A stretch of 64,000 bases of DNA, from the NCBI RefSeq assembly GCF_024970185.1, contig NZ_CP103965.1:2724001-2788000 (forward strand), given 5' to 3'. The position numbers and the translations under genes are program-made. The notes under the pieces are model-generated. The model did no database searches. It was not told the origin of the DNA and saw nothing but the letters and a program-made list of their open reading frames with translations. This DNA is from Pseudomonas sp. N3-W (lineage in GTDB: Bacteria; Pseudomonadota; Gammaproteobacteria; Pseudomonadales; Pseudomonadaceae). Positions 8,114 through 18,267 of this stretch are shown one piece after another. Numbering within the stretch: the stretch's first letter is position 1; each line of letters starts with the position of its first letter.

Positions 8114-10999
8114 ATGATTCGATTTTCACCCCACAAATCCCCTCTAAGCCTGGCCTTGCTGCTTGCCCTGAATGCGTTGCCGGCGTTCGCCGCCAGCGCT
8201 GTCGATTTCAACCTGCCAGCCGGTCCGCTGGATCAGACTTTGCTCGGTATTTCGCGTCAGACCGGTTCACCGATTTCCTTTGATCAGTCGTTGGTCAGCG
8301 GCCTCAAGGCGCCGGCCATCCACGGTCAGTTGACCCAGGCCCAGGCGTTGACCCTGGCCTTGCAGGGCAGTGGATTGAAAGACGATGACGGTGTGATCAC
8401 TGCTGCGCCGGTGACGGTTGCGCCGGCCGCCTTATTCGCCGAACCGACCACGCAATTGCAGCGGGTCGAAGTCACCGGCTCCGCGATCCGCCGGGTCGAT
8501 GCCGAAACCGCGGTGCCGATCACCATCCTGCATGTCGAGCAGCTGCGTGAGCAGGGTGTGACCAGCACCGAGGAGCTGATCAGCCGCATTTCCGCCAACC
8601 AGTCTTCCGTGGGCTCGGGACGTTCGGTGGGCTCCAGCAGCGGCGGTGCCGCTTACGCTGACTTGCGTGGCATCGGCCCGAACAAGACGTTGGTGCTGCT
8701 CAACGGCCGACGCCTGAGCAACAACGCGACCAGCGCCATCAACGGCTCCGGCGTGGACTTGAACACCATTCCGTTCGCCGCCATCGACCGGGTCGAAGTA
8801 CTGCGTGACGGCGCCTCGGCGCTGTACGGCACCGATGCCATCGGCGGGGTGATCAACTTCATCACCAAGAAAAGCCTGACCACCGGCCAGCTCACCACCG
8901 GTTACGACTCCCCGACTCACGCCGGAGGCGGTGACAGCCATAACTTCAGCGGCAGCTGGGGCATCGGTGACCTGGACGACGATCGCTTCAACGTCTTCGG
9001 CGTGGTCAGCTACGACAAGCAAAAACGCCTGGCCGCCGAAGATCGCGGCTACACCTACAACTACCAGCCAGGACGTGGCCTGGATTACACCTCCGGCACC
9101 GCTTCGCCGGCCAACTACAGCCAGGGTAGCCATGCCACCAACCCACTGGCCGGCTCCGGCTGCAATGCGCCGGGGCTGTTGTCGCGCAATGGCATCTGCC
9201 GTCAGAGTCTGTGGAATTATCTGGATCTGGTGCCCGAAACCGAGAAGACCTCGGCCTTCGCCAAGGCCACCGGCAAGCTCTCGGATGAGCACAATGTCAG
9301 CCTCGAATATTTCTGGGCGCGCAACGAAAACCGCACGCAGATCGGCCCCGGCACCTTGATGGGCAATCAGGTCAATCCCGGCACTGCGTTCTACCCAGGC
9401 AACGGCATCACCCCCGGCCCGACCAGTTTTGCCCTCGACTCGACACAACCGGTGGACGTGAACTGGCGGGAAACGGCGGTCGGCGCCCGCAATCATGAAG
9501 ACGACAACACCAGCCAGCGCCTGCTGCTGAGTTTCGATGGCACCTTGGTGGGTTGGGACTACAACGTCGGTGCGTCGTACAACCAGAACAAAGTGGTCAA
9601 CAGCATTCTCGACGGTTATGTGAATGACAAGCCGATCAGCCAGGGCATCGCGACCGGCGTGATCAACCCGTTCGGTCCGCAGACCGCCGCCGGTGATGCC
9701 TTGCTGGCGGCCAACAATGTCGACGGTGATTACGGTACGGCGGTCGGTCGGGTCAAGGCCATTGATGGCCGGGTCAGCCGCGAGATCGGCGACTGGTTCG
9801 GCGCCGGTCCTTCGGCGCTGGCACTGGGCGGCGAGTACCGCAAGGAAGACTTTCACCAGGACTTCGCCCAGTTTGCAGGCGATATCCAAAGCCTCGGCGT
9901 CGACCCCAATGGCAGCGTGACCGGTGATCGCAGCGTCTCGGCCGAATACGCCGAGGTCAACGTGCCGGTGCTCGACAGCCTGGAATTGTCCGCCGCCGTG
10001 CGTCACGACAAATACAGCGATTTCGGCAGCACCACCAACCCGAAATACTCGTTCCGCTTCCAGCCGTTCAAGGAGCTGGTGCTGCGTGGCGCGTATAGCG
10101 AGGGCTTCCGCGCACCGTCGCTGTACGAACTGTACAACCCGACATTCACCTCATACACCAACGCCAACTACAACGACCCGCGCCTGTGCGCTGGCGGCAA
10201 TCCGAGCAATGGCGGGATCGCCAACCGCGATTGCGCCCAGCAATTCAACCGCACTTCTGGCGGCAACACCGACCTGAGCCCGGAGACTGCGCGCAACGTG
10301 ACAGTCGGCTTCGTCTATCAGCCGTTCGATCGCCTGACCACCGGGCTGGATTTCTGGTGGATCAACATCGCCAACCAGATCGCCGAGTTCCCGGAATCTG
10401 CCGTGTTCGAGAACCCGCAGCTGTACCCGGAGCGCCTGGTTCGCAAGCCTGATGGCTCCATCGACCACATCGTCACCGGCCTGGCCAACCTGGGCAAGAT
10501 CAAGACCAATGGCGTCGACGTCAGCTTCGATTACCGCCTGCCAAGCACCCCGATTGGCCAGTTCGGCATCGGCCTGCAAGGCACTTACGTCAGCCGTTAC
10601 GAGTACCAGCAGCAACTCAAGGGCGACTACATCGACAAGCTCGGCGACTTCCGTGGCGGTGACTTTGCCTCGGCCGGCGCCGTGGCCCGCTGGCGGCACA
10701 GCCTGACCGGCACCTGGAACTACGGTCCGTACGGCGCGACCCTGACCAACCGCTATACCAGCGGCTATCACGACTCCGACCGCGAGACGCACGACTACGT
10801 CGGCTCGTACAACGTCTGGGACGTGGCCGGTACTTACACCTGGCGCAAAACGTTGGGCGTGACGCTTGGCGTGAAAAACCTGTTCGACCGCGAGCCGCCG
10901 TTCAGCAACCAGACCTACACCTTCCAGAGTGGTTACGACCCCAAATACGGCGACCCTTTTGGCCGGACGCTTTATACGCGGGTCAGTTACAACTTTTGA
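8114..10999 (+). CDS. TonB-dependent outer-membrane receptor with STN signalling domain
   Basis: This is a 961-residue outer-membrane receptor that would import a ligand using TonB energy. It has a signal peptide (about 1-28), an STN domain (about 31-100: VDFNLPAGPLDQTLLGISRQTG..), a plug (about 115-245: RVEVTGSAIRR, DLRGIGPNKTLVLLNGRR, IDRVEVLRDGASALYGTDAI) and a 22-strand barrel ending in the aromatic terminus RVSYNF. STN domains normally signal to a FecR-like anti-sigma factor; no fecIR pair adjoins, and the sigma pair at 0.4-1.7 kb has no recognisable FecR domain. The plug subtype is common in receptors for organic ligands, so iron is not certain. The start follows GGGATGGCTGTTC. The Yej-type peptide transporter downstream suggests a peptide-like ligand (inference). 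Confidence 0.9.
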   Translation: MIRFSPHKSPLSLALLLALNALPAFAASAVDFNLPAGPLDQTLLGISRQTGSPISFDQSLVSGLKAPAIHGQLTQAQALTLALQGSGLKDDDGVITAAPVTVAPAALFAEPTTQLQRVEVTGSAIRRVDAETAVPITILHVEQLREQGVTSTEELISRISANQSSVGSGRSVGSSSGGAAYADLRGIGPNKTLVLLNGRRLSNNATSAINGSGVDLNTIPFAAIDRVEVLRDGASALYGTDAIGGVINFITKKSLTTGQLTTGYDSPTHAGGGDSHNFSGSWGIGDLDDDRFNVFGVVSYDKQKRLAAEDRGYTYNYQPGRGLDYTSGTASPANYSQGSHATNPLAGSGCNAPGLLSRNGICRQSLWNYLDLVPETEKTSAFAKATGKLSDEHNVSLEYFWARNENRTQIGPGTLMGNQVNPGTAFYPGNGITPGPTSFALDSTQPVDVNWRETAVGARNHEDDNTSQRLLLSFDGTLVGWDYNVGASYNQNKVVNSILDGYVNDKPISQGIATGVINPFGPQTAAGDALLAANNVDGDYGTAVGRVKAIDGRVSREIGDWFGAGPSALALGGEYRKEDFHQDFAQFAGDIQSLGVDPNGSVTGDRSVSAEYAEVNVPVLDSLELSAAVRHDKYSDFGSTTNPKYSFRFQPFKELVLRGAYSEGFRAPSLYELYNPTFTSYTNANYNDPRLCAGGNPSNGGIANRDCAQQFNRTSGGNTDLSPETARNVTVGFVYQPFDRLTTGLDFWWINIANQIAEFPESAVFENPQLYPERLVRKPDGSIDHIVTGLANLGKIKTNGVDVSFDYRLPSTPIGQFGIGLQGTYVSRYEYQQQLKGDYIDKLGDFRGGDFASAGAVARWRHSLTGTWNYGPYGATLTNRYTSGYHDSDRETHDYVGSYNVWDVAGTYTWRKTLGVTLGVKNLFDREPPFSNQTYTFQSGYDPKYGDPFGRTLYTRVSYNF

Positions 11000-11039
11000 T
11001 GTCATTAACCAGTCAGGACAGGTTTTAGTAACCAAGTGT

Positions 11040-11062
11040 TCTAACGCCGCCCTATAAAAATC
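11040..11062 (+). promoter_or_regulatory. Shared upstream motif, copy 2 (between TonB receptor and yejA)
   Basis: TCTAACGCCGCCCTATAAAA matches the 8040 site in sequence and lies about 215 bases before the yejA start, with a REP pair in between. It supports a separate but co-regulated promoter for the transporter genes. Confidence 0.35.
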
Positions 11063-11143
11063 GTGGGCCTGTTGCACATGACAGGTAGGCGAGGGGATGT
11101 CCTGATTTGAATTTCATGGTTCGGATTTTGGGTTGACTGTTCT

Positions 11144-11230
11144 GGCCTCATCGCGGGCAAGCCCGCTCCCACACGGGTCTGCGGTGTACATAAGAACCAA
11201 TGTGGGAGCGAGCTTGCTCGCGATGAGGCC
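11144..11230. repeat. Inverted REP pair
   Basis: REP copies at 11144-11174 (GCGGGCAAGCCCGCTCCCAC type) and 11201-11230 (inverse) lie in the leader region of yejA, between the shared motif and the gene. They would form strong hairpins in the transcript. Confidence 0.9.
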
Positions 11231-11276
11231 GGTAGTTGCACTGAAGATTCTGACCCTGCATGAAGGATAAACCCCC

Positions 11277-13127
11277 ATGCTCCCCAGACTCACCGCCCTG
11301 GTTTTGTGCCTCTTCATGAGCCCAACCCTGTTCGCCACCGCGCAATCCGCCCTGACGGTCTACGGCGAGGCGCCCAAGTACGCGCCGGGCTTCCAGCACC
11401 TGGATTACGTGAACCCCAACGCCCCCAAGGGCGGCAGCCTGCGCCGCTCCTCGCTGGAAAGCGGTCCGTTCGATCATCTGGTCCCCTACGTCGACAAAGG
11501 CACTGGCGTCGCCGAAATCGACGGTTGGCTGTATGCGCCGCTGGCCTACCGCTCCAAGGATGAGCCCTATAGCGTCTACGGTCTGGTCGCGCAGCAAATG
11601 GAGCTGGCACCGGACCGCACCTGGCTGCGTTTCTACCTCAACCCGGCCGCCCGTTTCGATGACGGCAGCCCGATCACCGCGCAAGACGTGCGCTACACCT
11701 TCGAACTGTTGACCACCCAGGGCAGCCTGAAATATCGCCAGCAATTCGTCGATGTCGCCGAGGTCATTGTCGAGTCGCCGACTCAGGTGCGCTTCATGTT
11801 CAAGAACAACGAAAGCCGCACATTGCCGCTGGATCTGGCGACGCTGCCGGTATTGCCGGAACACTGGTGGCGCGGGCGCAACTTCGCTGACGGTGGCGGG
11901 TTCGAAGCGCCGTTGGGCAGCGGGCCGTATCGGATCAGCGCCGTGGACGCCGGGCGCAGCGTCAATTTTGAACGGGTGAAAAACTGGTGGGGCGAGAACT
12001 TGCCGATCACCCGCGGCCTCTACAACTTCGATGCGCTGCGGGTCGAGTTTTTCTCTGACACCGACGTTTCGCGACAAGTGCTAAAAGCCGGTGGCTTCGA
12101 TTACAACCGCGAGTTCTCCGCCACCAGTTTCACCATCGGCTATGCCGGCGCGGCGCTGGATCAGGGGCGACTGATCCGCGAGCATCTGGCCCCCGGCGCG
12201 GCCCAGGGCGCCCAGGGGTTTGTGTTCAATCTGCAAAAGCCGCTGTTTCAGGACCGCCGCGTACGTCAGGCGATTGCCTTGCTCTGGGATTTCGAATGGA
12301 GCAACCGGCAGATGATGCGCAGCATGTACCTGCGTCAGCGCAGTTTCTTCTCTCACAGCGAACTGTCGGCCACCGAGTTGCCGGATGCCGAAGAGCTGAA
12401 GATCCTTGAGCCCTGGCGCGGCCGGATCCCCGATCAGGTGTTCACCGAAGTGTTTCAGGCGCCGCGCACCGATGGCAGCGGCATCATTCGTGGCCAGCAG
12501 TTGCAGGCGCTGACGTTGCTGGAAGAGGCGGGCTGGAAGCCCTGGGGCGATCAGTTGGTGAACGCCGCTGGCGAGCCGCTGCACTTCACTTTTCTCAATG
12601 GCCAGAAAGGCTTCGAACGTCTGTTGTTGCCGTTCAAACGCAACCTGGCGCAGATCGGCATCGGTTTCGATATCCGTCAGGTCGACACCGCGCAATACAC
12701 CAACCGTGTGCGCAGCCGCGACTACGACATGATCGTCGCCGGCTACCCGGTGAGCCAGGCGCCGGGGCGCGAGATGTTCAATTACTTTGGTGCCGATGGC
12801 GCTGACGATCCCGGTTCCAACAACTACATGGTGCTGCGCGATCCGGCCGTGGACGGCCTGCTCACCGGGCTGGTGCAGGCCGACAACCGCGAGAGCATGT
12901 TGCGCCATGCGCGGGCGCTGGACCGGGTGTTGCAGTGGGGCTACTACTGGATTCCCAACTATTACCCGCCGGGGATTTCCACGGTGTGGTGGAACCGTTT
13001 CGGCCGCCCGGCGATTGCGCCGCTGTACGACGCCGGCCTGGAAACCTGGTGGGAAATCAGCCCCACGGCGCTGACCCAGACGCAGATGCAACAACGCACC
13101 AAGGAGTACGCCCATGTGGGGTTATAG
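11277..13127 (+). CDS. yejA: Extracellular solute-binding protein, family 5 (YejA-like)
   Basis: This is the periplasmic peptide-binding component of a Yej-type ABC importer. The 616 residues begin with a signal peptide (cleavage near residue 20-24) followed by the SBP_bac_5 fold. [28 protein letters not shown] is characteristic of the YejA branch rather than DppA or OppA. Other landmarks are [16 protein letters not shown] and the C-terminal [17 protein letters not shown]. YejABEF imports microcin C and N-formylated peptides in enterobacteria. The ATG at 11277 follows GAAGGATAAACCCCC. The 3' end overlaps yejB by 14 bases, showing one operon. The true ligand in this organism is unknown. Confidence 0.9.
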   Translation: MLPRLTALVLCLFMSPTLFATAQSALTVYGEAPKYAPGFQHLDYVNPNAPKGGSLRRSSLESGPFDHLVPYVDKGTGVAEIDGWLYAPLAYRSKDEPYSVYGLVAQQMELAPDRTWLRFYLNPAARFDDGSPITAQDVRYTFELLTTQGSLKYRQQFVDVAEVIVESPTQVRFMFKNNESRTLPLDLATLPVLPEHWWRGRNFADGGGFEAPLGSGPYRISAVDAGRSVNFERVKNWWGENLPITRGLYNFDALRVEFFSDTDVSRQVLKAGGFDYNREFSATSFTIGYAGAALDQGRLIREHLAPGAAQGAQGFVFNLQKPLFQDRRVRQAIALLWDFEWSNRQMMRSMYLRQRSFFSHSELSATELPDAEELKILEPWRGRIPDQVFTEVFQAPRTDGSGIIRGQQLQALTLLEEAGWKPWGDQLVNAAGEPLHFTFLNGQKGFERLLLPFKRNLAQIGIGFDIRQVDTAQYTNRVRSRDYDMIVAGYPVSQAPGREMFNYFGADGADDPGSNNYMVLRDPAVDGLLTGLVQADNRESMLRHARALDRVLQWGYYWIPNYYPPGISTVWWNRFGRPAIAPLYDAGLETWWEISPTALTQTQMQQRTKEYAHVGL

Positions 13128-14178
13128 CCTGCGGCGCCTGCTGCTGATCGTGCCGACCTTGTTGTGCATTCTGCTGGTCAATTTCGTCATCGTGCAGGCC
13201 GCACCGGGCGGGCCCGTGGAGCAAGCCATTGCGCGCTTGCAGGGCATCGGCGTGGGCAGCGCGGTGGGGGGTGGGCACGTCGAGACCGTCGGCGGCGAAT
13301 CCCGCGCCACCCGTGGCCTGGACCCGAAACTGGTGGCCGATATCGAGCGTCAGTACGGCTTCGACAAACCGGCTGGCGAACGCTTGTGGCTGATGCTCAA
13401 AAGCTATGCACGACTGGATTTCGGTTCGAGTTTCTTCAGGGGCGCGAAGGTCACTGACCTGATCCTGCAGAAGCTGCCGGTGACTTTGTCGCTGGGTTTG
13501 TGGGCGACGCTGATCACCTATCTGGTGTCGATTCCGCTGGGTATTCGCAAAGCGGTGCACCACGGCTCGGCGTTCGATGTGTGGAGCAGCGCGGCGATCA
13601 TCATCGGTTACGCAATGCCGGGATTTCTGTTCGCGCTATTGCTGATCGTGGTGTTCGGTGGCGGCACGGTGCTGGACTGGTTTCCGGTGCGTGGGCTGGT
13701 ATCGGAAAATTTCGCCGAGCTGTCGGCCTGGGGCAAGGTGGTGGACTACTTCTGGCACCTGGTGCTGCCGGTCAGCGCGCTGGTGATTGGCGGGTTTGCG
13801 ACGCTGACCATCCTCACCAAGAACAGCTTTCTCAACGAGATTTCGCGGCTGTATGTGGTGACCGCCCGGGCCAAGGGCCTGAGTGAAAAGCAGGTGTTGT
13901 ACGGCCATGTGTTTCGCAACGCGATGTTGCTGGTGGTCGCCGGTTTGCCCCAGGCGCTGGTGACGGTGTTCTTCGGCGGCTCCTTGCTGATCGAAGTGAT
14001 CTTCTCCCTCGACGGCCTTGGGCGCATGAGCTACGAAGCGGCGGTGGCCCGTGATTATCCGGTGGTGTTCGGCTCGCTGTTCATCTTCACCTTGTTTGGC
14101 CTGCTGATAAAACTGCTGGGCGACCTCTGCTACACCCTGGTCGACCCGCGTATCGATTTCACCGCGAGGACTGCCTGA
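13114..14178 (+). CDS. yejB: Peptide ABC transporter permease (YejB-like)
   Basis: This is an inner-membrane permease of the DppB/OppB class, 354 residues with six predicted helices. The N-terminal [20 protein letters not shown] helix is followed by a large periplasmic loop containing [10 protein letters not shown]. The EAA loop is seen as [24 protein letters not shown]. The loop insertion with [17 protein letters not shown] is usual for YejB. The start overlaps yejA by 14 bases and the stop overlaps yejE as TGATG, so translation is coupled throughout. Confidence 0.93.
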   Translation: MWGYSLRRLLLIVPTLLCILLVNFVIVQAAPGGPVEQAIARLQGIGVGSAVGGGHVETVGGESRATRGLDPKLVADIERQYGFDKPAGERLWLMLKSYARLDFGSSFFRGAKVTDLILQKLPVTLSLGLWATLITYLVSIPLGIRKAVHHGSAFDVWSSAAIIIGYAMPGFLFALLLIVVFGGGTVLDWFPVRGLVSENFAELSAWGKVVDYFWHLVLPVSALVIGGFATLTILTKNSFLNEISRLYVVTARAKGLSEKQVLYGHVFRNAMLLVVAGLPQALVTVFFGGSLLIEVIFSLDGLGRMSYEAAVARDYPVVFGSLFIFTLFGLLIKLLGDLCYTLVDPRIDFTARTA

Positions 14179-15200
14179 TGTTGACGTTGTCTCCCATAGG
14201 TCGTCGGCGCTGGGCGCGTTTCAAGGCGCATCGGCGTGGCTGGTGGTCGTTGTGGCTGTTTCTGGCGCTGTTCGGTCTGAGCCTGGGCGGTGAACTGGTG
14301 GCCAATGACAAACCGTTGCTGGTGGCGTATCAGGGCGACTGGTATTTCCCGGCGTTCAAGCGCTACACCGAACAGGATTTCGGCGGTGAGCTGCCGTTTC
14401 AGCCGGATTACCGCAGTCCCCAGACCCGGCAGTTGATCGAAGGGCAGGGCGGGCGGATGTGGTTTGCGCCGATCCCGTTCGGCTTCGACACGGTCAACTA
14501 CGACCTGAGCGAACCGGCACCGAGCCCGCCGACCGCCGATAACTGGCTGGGCACCGACGATCAGGCGCGGGACGTGCTGGCGCGGGTGATTTTCGGCACG
14601 CGTATTTCGCTGCTGTTTGCCCTGGCACTGACCGCCGCCAGCGCCGTGATCGGCATCACCGCCGGAGCGCTGCAAGGCTATTACGGCGGCTGGATCGACC
14701 TGATCGGGCAACGCCTGCTGGAGGTCTGGTCGGGGTTGCCGGTGTTGTATCTGCTGATCATTTTGTCGGGCTTTGTCGAACCGAATTTCTGGTGGTTGTT
14801 GGGGATCATGGCGCTGTTTTCCTGGCTGAGCCTGGTGGACGTGGTGCGCGCCGAGTTCCTGCGCAGCCGTGGCCTGGAATACGTCAAGGCGGCGCGGGCG
14901 CTGGGTGTCGGCGATGCTCAGGTAATGTGGCGGCACATCCTGCCCAACGCTCTGAGCGCCACGCTGACTTACCTGCCGTTCATTCTTACCGGCGCGATCG
15001 CGACGCTGTCGGCACTGGATTTTCTCGGTTTCGGCATGCCCGCCGGCAGCGCTTCGCTGGGCGAGTTGATCGGGCAGGGCAAAAGCAATCTGCAAGCACC
15101 GTGGCTGGGGCTGACGGCGTTTTTCGCGCTGGCCCTGATTCTGTCTTTGCTGGTGTTCATGGGTGAGGCCTGCCGCGATGCGTTCGATCCACGATCTTGA
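14178..15200 (+). CDS. yejE: Peptide ABC transporter permease (YejE-like)
   Basis: This is the second permease, of the DppC/OppC class, 340 residues. It has an N-terminal helix, then the long YejE-type periplasmic segment (DWYFPAFKRYTEQDFGGELPFQ.., DNWLGTDDQARDVLARVIFG), then five helices with the EAA loop YVKAARALGVGDAQVMWRHILPNA. It would pair with YejB to form the translocation pore. The start codon shares bases with the yejB stop (TGATG). The yejF start follows four bases after its stop. Confidence 0.93.
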   Translation: MLTLSPIGRRRWARFKAHRRGWWSLWLFLALFGLSLGGELVANDKPLLVAYQGDWYFPAFKRYTEQDFGGELPFQPDYRSPQTRQLIEGQGGRMWFAPIPFGFDTVNYDLSEPAPSPPTADNWLGTDDQARDVLARVIFGTRISLLFALALTAASAVIGITAGALQGYYGGWIDLIGQRLLEVWSGLPVLYLLIILSGFVEPNFWWLLGIMALFSWLSLVDVVRAEFLRSRGLEYVKAARALGVGDAQVMWRHILPNALSATLTYLPFILTGAIATLSALDFLGFGMPAGSASLGELIGQGKSNLQAPWLGLTAFFALALILSLLVFMGEACRDAFDPRS

Positions 15201-15204
15201 GAGC

Positions 15205-16785
15205 ATGAAATTGACCGACAACCTGATCGAACTGCGCAACCTCAAGGTCGCGTTCAATGGCTGCCAAGTGGTGCACGGCATCGACCTGGATATTCGTCCC
15301 GGTGAATGCCTGGCGTTGGTGGGGGAGTCCGGCTCCGGCAAATCGGTGACTGCGCACAGCATCCTGCAATTGCTGGAGCCGTCCATTACCCGTACCGAGG
15401 GCAGCATTCGGTACGCCGGTGAAGAGCTGCTGGGCGCCAGCCAACATCGCTTGCGCCAGTTGCGTGGCAACCGGATTGCGATGATTTTTCAGGAGCCGAT
15501 GAACTCGCTCAATCCGCTGCACACCGTCGAGCGACAACTGGGTGAAACCCTGGCGTTACACAAGGGACTGGCCGGTGCGGCGGCGCGCAAACGGATTGTC
15601 GAACTGCTGGAACTGGTGGGCATTGAGCAGCCGCAAAATCGATTGAAGGCCTATCCGCACCAATTGTCTGGCGGCCAACGGCAGCGGGTGATGATCGCCA
15701 TGGCGCTGGCGTGCGAGCCGCAGTTGCTGATCGCCGATGAACCGACCACCGCGCTGGACGTCACGGTGCAACGCAAGATCCTGCTGTTGCTTAAGGAACT
15801 TCAACAACGGCTGGGCATGGCGCTGCTGATCATCAGTCACGACTTGAATCTGGTGCGCAGCATCGCGCAGCGAGTGGCGGTGATGCGCGGTGGGGAGATT
15901 GTCGAACAAGCCGCTTGCGAACAGCTGTTCAGCGCGCCGCAGCACCCCTACAGCGTCGAGCTGCTGAATGCCGAACCCGGTGGCACGGCGTTGTGTCGGG
16001 ACGAAGCCGAAACGCTATTGGCGGTCAGTGATCTGAAAGTCTGGTTCCCCCTTGGCGGTGGCTGGCTGCGGCCCAGGTCGTACCTCAAGGCGGTGAACGG
16101 CATCGGGTTGAACCTGCAACGGGGCAAGACGCTGGGAATTGTGGGCGAGTCGGGATCCGGCAAGTCGACGTTGGGCCAGGCGATCCTGCGTCTGATCGAT
16201 GCACAGGGCAGCATCCGTTTTCAGGGGCAGGCGCTGGAGACGCTGAGCGGCAAGGCGTTGCGACCGCTGCGCAAGCGTTTGCAGATGGTTTTTCAGGACC
16301 CGTTCGGCAGCCTCAGCCCACGGCTGAGCGTGGCACAGATCATCGCCGAAGGCTTGCAGGTTCACAGCGACCTGAATGCCCGGCAGCGAGAACAGGCTGT
16401 GATCGAGGTGCTGCGCGAAGTCGGCCTCGATCCGGCGACACGTCATCGCTATCCCCACGAGTTTTCCGGGGGGCAGCGACAACGTATTGCGATTGCACGC
16501 GCATTGGTGCTCAAGCCGGACTTGATTCTGCTGGATGAACCGACCTCGGCGCTGGACCGAACGGTGCAAAAGCAAATCGTCGCACTACTGCGCCGGTTAC
16601 AGGAGGAACATGGTCTGACGTACCTGTTCATCAGCCACGATCTGGCGGTGGTACGAGCGCTGGCCCATGACCTGATTGTGATGAAAGACGGCGAGGTGCT
16701 GGAGCGGGGCGCCACCGCTGATCTGTTCACCTCGGCGCGGCATCCGTATACGCGGGAGTTGTTGGCGGCTTCGTTCAGTCAGTAG
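15205..16785 (+). CDS. yejF: Peptide ABC transporter ATPase, two fused ABC domains (YejF-like)
   Basis: This 526-residue protein holds two complete ATPase domains. Domain 1 has Walker A GESGSGKS (about residue 43), signature [15 protein letters not shown] and Walker [13 protein letters not shown]. Domain 2 has GESGSGKST (about 315), [15 protein letters not shown] and [12 protein letters not shown]. Each domain also carries the oligopeptide-family C-terminal extension (HPYS / HPYTRELL). It drives import through YejBE. The ATG at 15205 was chosen because an earlier ATG would overlap yejE in a segment lacking family similarity. It is the last gene of the operon, and REP elements follow. Confidence 0.93.
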   Translation: MKLTDNLIELRNLKVAFNGCQVVHGIDLDIRPGECLALVGESGSGKSVTAHSILQLLEPSITRTEGSIRYAGEELLGASQHRLRQLRGNRIAMIFQEPMNSLNPLHTVERQLGETLALHKGLAGAAARKRIVELLELVGIEQPQNRLKAYPHQLSGGQRQRVMIAMALACEPQLLIADEPTTALDVTVQRKILLLLKELQQRLGMALLIISHDLNLVRSIAQRVAVMRGGEIVEQAACEQLFSAPQHPYSVELLNAEPGGTALCRDEAETLLAVSDLKVWFPLGGGWLRPRSYLKAVNGIGLNLQRGKTLGIVGESGSGKSTLGQAILRLIDAQGSIRFQGQALETLSGKALRPLRKRLQMVFQDPFGSLSPRLSVAQIIAEGLQVHSDLNARQREQAVIEVLREVGLDPATRHRYPHEFSGGQRQRIAIARALVLKPDLILLDEPTSALDRTVQKQIVALLRRLQEEHGLTYLFISHDLAVVRALAHDLIVMKDGEVLERGATADLFTSARHPYTRELLAASFSQ

Positions 16786-16847
16786 GCGGGCATGAAACCC
16801 TGTGGGAGCGTTGGTGAACACAACATTGGCGTTCGACCGCTATCCAG

Positions 16848-16877
16848 TGTGGGAGCGAGCCTGCTCGCGAAGAGGCC
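16848..16877. repeat. REP element (with partial copy at 16800)
   Basis: One full REP (GTGGGAGCGAGCCTGCTCGCGAAG) and a truncated GTGGGAGCGTT copy near 16801 lie directly after yejF. Confidence 0.85.
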
Positions 16878-16908
16878 GTGTCAGCCACCGTTGTTGTGTT
16901 CTGAAACG

Positions 16909-16938
16909 ACAAATCCCGCCTCCAAGGGCGGGATTTGT
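16909..16938 (-). terminator. Hairpin terminator after the SCP2 gene
   Basis: A 12-bp perfect stem (ACAAATCCCGCC / GGCGGGATTTGT) with a six-base loop stands between yejF and the SCP2 gene. The U-tract is weak on both strands, so it may act bidirectionally with modest strength. Confidence 0.6.
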
Positions 16939-16977
16939 GTGCAATCAGCGAGGCTCCCGCGAACGGGGGCGGTCACC

Positions 16978-17292
16978 TCAGGACGGGAACAGCTCGGACA
17001 GTTTCATGGCCAGCATCATGTCGCCTTCAGCGCGCAGTTTGCCGCCCATGAACGCCTGCATGCCGTCGGTCGAACCGTCGACGATGCCTTCCAGGGTTTC
17101 GGCGTCCATGACCAGGGTCACTTGAGCGTCCGGGTTCACGCCTTCTTGCAGGTCGCAAGTGCCGTCTTTGACGATCAGCGAGAAGTTCTTGTCTTCGTCG
17201 ATGCGGAACCCGAATACCAGGTCCAGACCGGCAGCAGCGGCTGGGTTGAACTTGGCTTTCATTGCTTGTACGGCATCAGCTACGGAGGTCAT
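16978..17292 (-). CDS. SCP2 sterol-binding domain protein
   Basis: This 104-residue cytoplasmic protein consists of a single SCP2 domain. It has an amphipathic start (VADAVQAMKAKFNPAAAAGLD), alternating strands with DKNFSLIVKDGTCDL and ADAQVTL-like segments, and the C-terminal helix MQAFMGGKLRAEGDMMLAMKLSELF. SCP2 domains bind lipids or acyl-CoAs. In bacteria such stand-alone proteins are common but their ligand is seldom known. The ATG at 17292 follows AAGGAACGAACC. It lies between the phosphatase gene and a hairpin terminator. Confidence 0.92.
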   Translation of the reverse strand: MTSVADAVQAMKAKFNPAAAAGLDLVFGFRIDEDKNFSLIVKDGTCDLQEGVNPDAQVTLVMDAETLEGIVDGSTDGMQAFMGGKLRAEGDMMLAMKLSELFPS

Positions 17293-17356
17293 GGTTCGTT
17301 CCTTTCTTGGGTAATAAGAGCTGGGTGATTACAGCCAGGGTCACAGTAGTCCGGAC

Positions 17357-18067
17357 TCAGCGAAACGTGATGAGTTCCGGGGCCTTCAGCAGTTGCAGGT
17401 GTGCATGACTGTTGAAGGAAGCCAGAGCCACCTCGCGACCACGGAACTTCAGTTGGTTGAGCGAGGTGTTGACGATTTGCCAGTTGAGCTCAAACGCCTG
17501 CCGCGCAGGCATTTGGGTAATCAGATGGAGCAGTGCGGTGATGGTGCCGCCGGAGGTGAACACGGCGATTTTCTGTGTGTCATCGGTCTGCTCGAGGATG
17601 CGCTGCAGGCCGGCATGGACCCGCTCGACAAACCCCAGCCAGCTTTCCAGACCCGGTGTGTCGTAAGAGCCGGCCAGCCAGCGTTCGATGATCAGGGCGA
17701 AGATGCGCTGGAACTCGGTGCGGTTTTGCGCGGCGTTGCGCAGGATGTCCAGCGCATGGGGTTCGTCGTCCAGCATGGCCGGCAGCAGCGCACGAATGAC
17801 GGCTTCGGCGTCGAATTCGTTGAAGGCGGAGTCGATTTCCAGAAGCGGCACCGGCAGACCCACGGCGGCGTACTGTTGCAGCGCGCTGTTGGCCGTATGT
17901 TGCTGACGACGCAGGTCACCCGAGAGGCAGCGATCGAAGCTGATACCCAGCTCGGCAAGGTGCTGGCCGAGGATTTCTGCCTGGCGAACACCGATTGGCG
18001 ACAGAACGTCATAGTCGTCTGCACCAAAGGAGGCCTGGCCATGTCGAATCAAATAGATGCTGCCCAC
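17357..18067 (-). CDS. Histidine phosphatase (phosphoglycerate mutase-like) family protein
   Basis: This protein has the branch-2-type acid phosphatase fold. The catalytic motif LIRHGQASFG is at the N-terminus (His about residue 8), the second arginine region is SGDLRRQQHTA, and the proton-donor and second-His region is FTSGGTITALL, where a Gly occupies the place of the usual second His. That substitution makes full phosphatase activity uncertain. I set the start at GTG 18067 (236 residues) because the family normally begins a few residues before IYLIRHG; the upstream extension does not look coding. It is probably co-oriented with the SCP2 gene. The substrate is unknown. Confidence 0.8.
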   Translation of the reverse strand: MGSIYLIRHGQASFGADDYDVLSPIGVRQAEILGQHLAELGISFDRCLSGDLRRQQHTANSALQQYAAVGLPVPLLEIDSAFNEFDAEAVIRALLPAMLDDEPHALDILRNAAQNRTEFQRIFALIIERWLAGSYDTPGLESWLGFVERVHAGLQRILEQTDDTQKIAVFTSGGTITALLHLITQMPARQAFELNWQIVNTSLNQLKFRGREVALASFNSHAHLQLLKAPELITFR

Positions 18068-18267
18068 GTCCGCTTCATCCCGGTGCGTTGAAGGTTTGGC
18101 GAGGTTATGAGGATGGCGGGTAGCTGTCAATGAAAAAACATACGCTTGTTTGAAAGGGCGTGTTGCAAGTGTTTGGCAAAGGTTTCACGGCTGGCCGTTG
18201 GGCCGGCGCGTGGGTATGCTGAACGCATCCGCGCGTATATGCAGCGCATTGTATTGAGGAGCCATGT

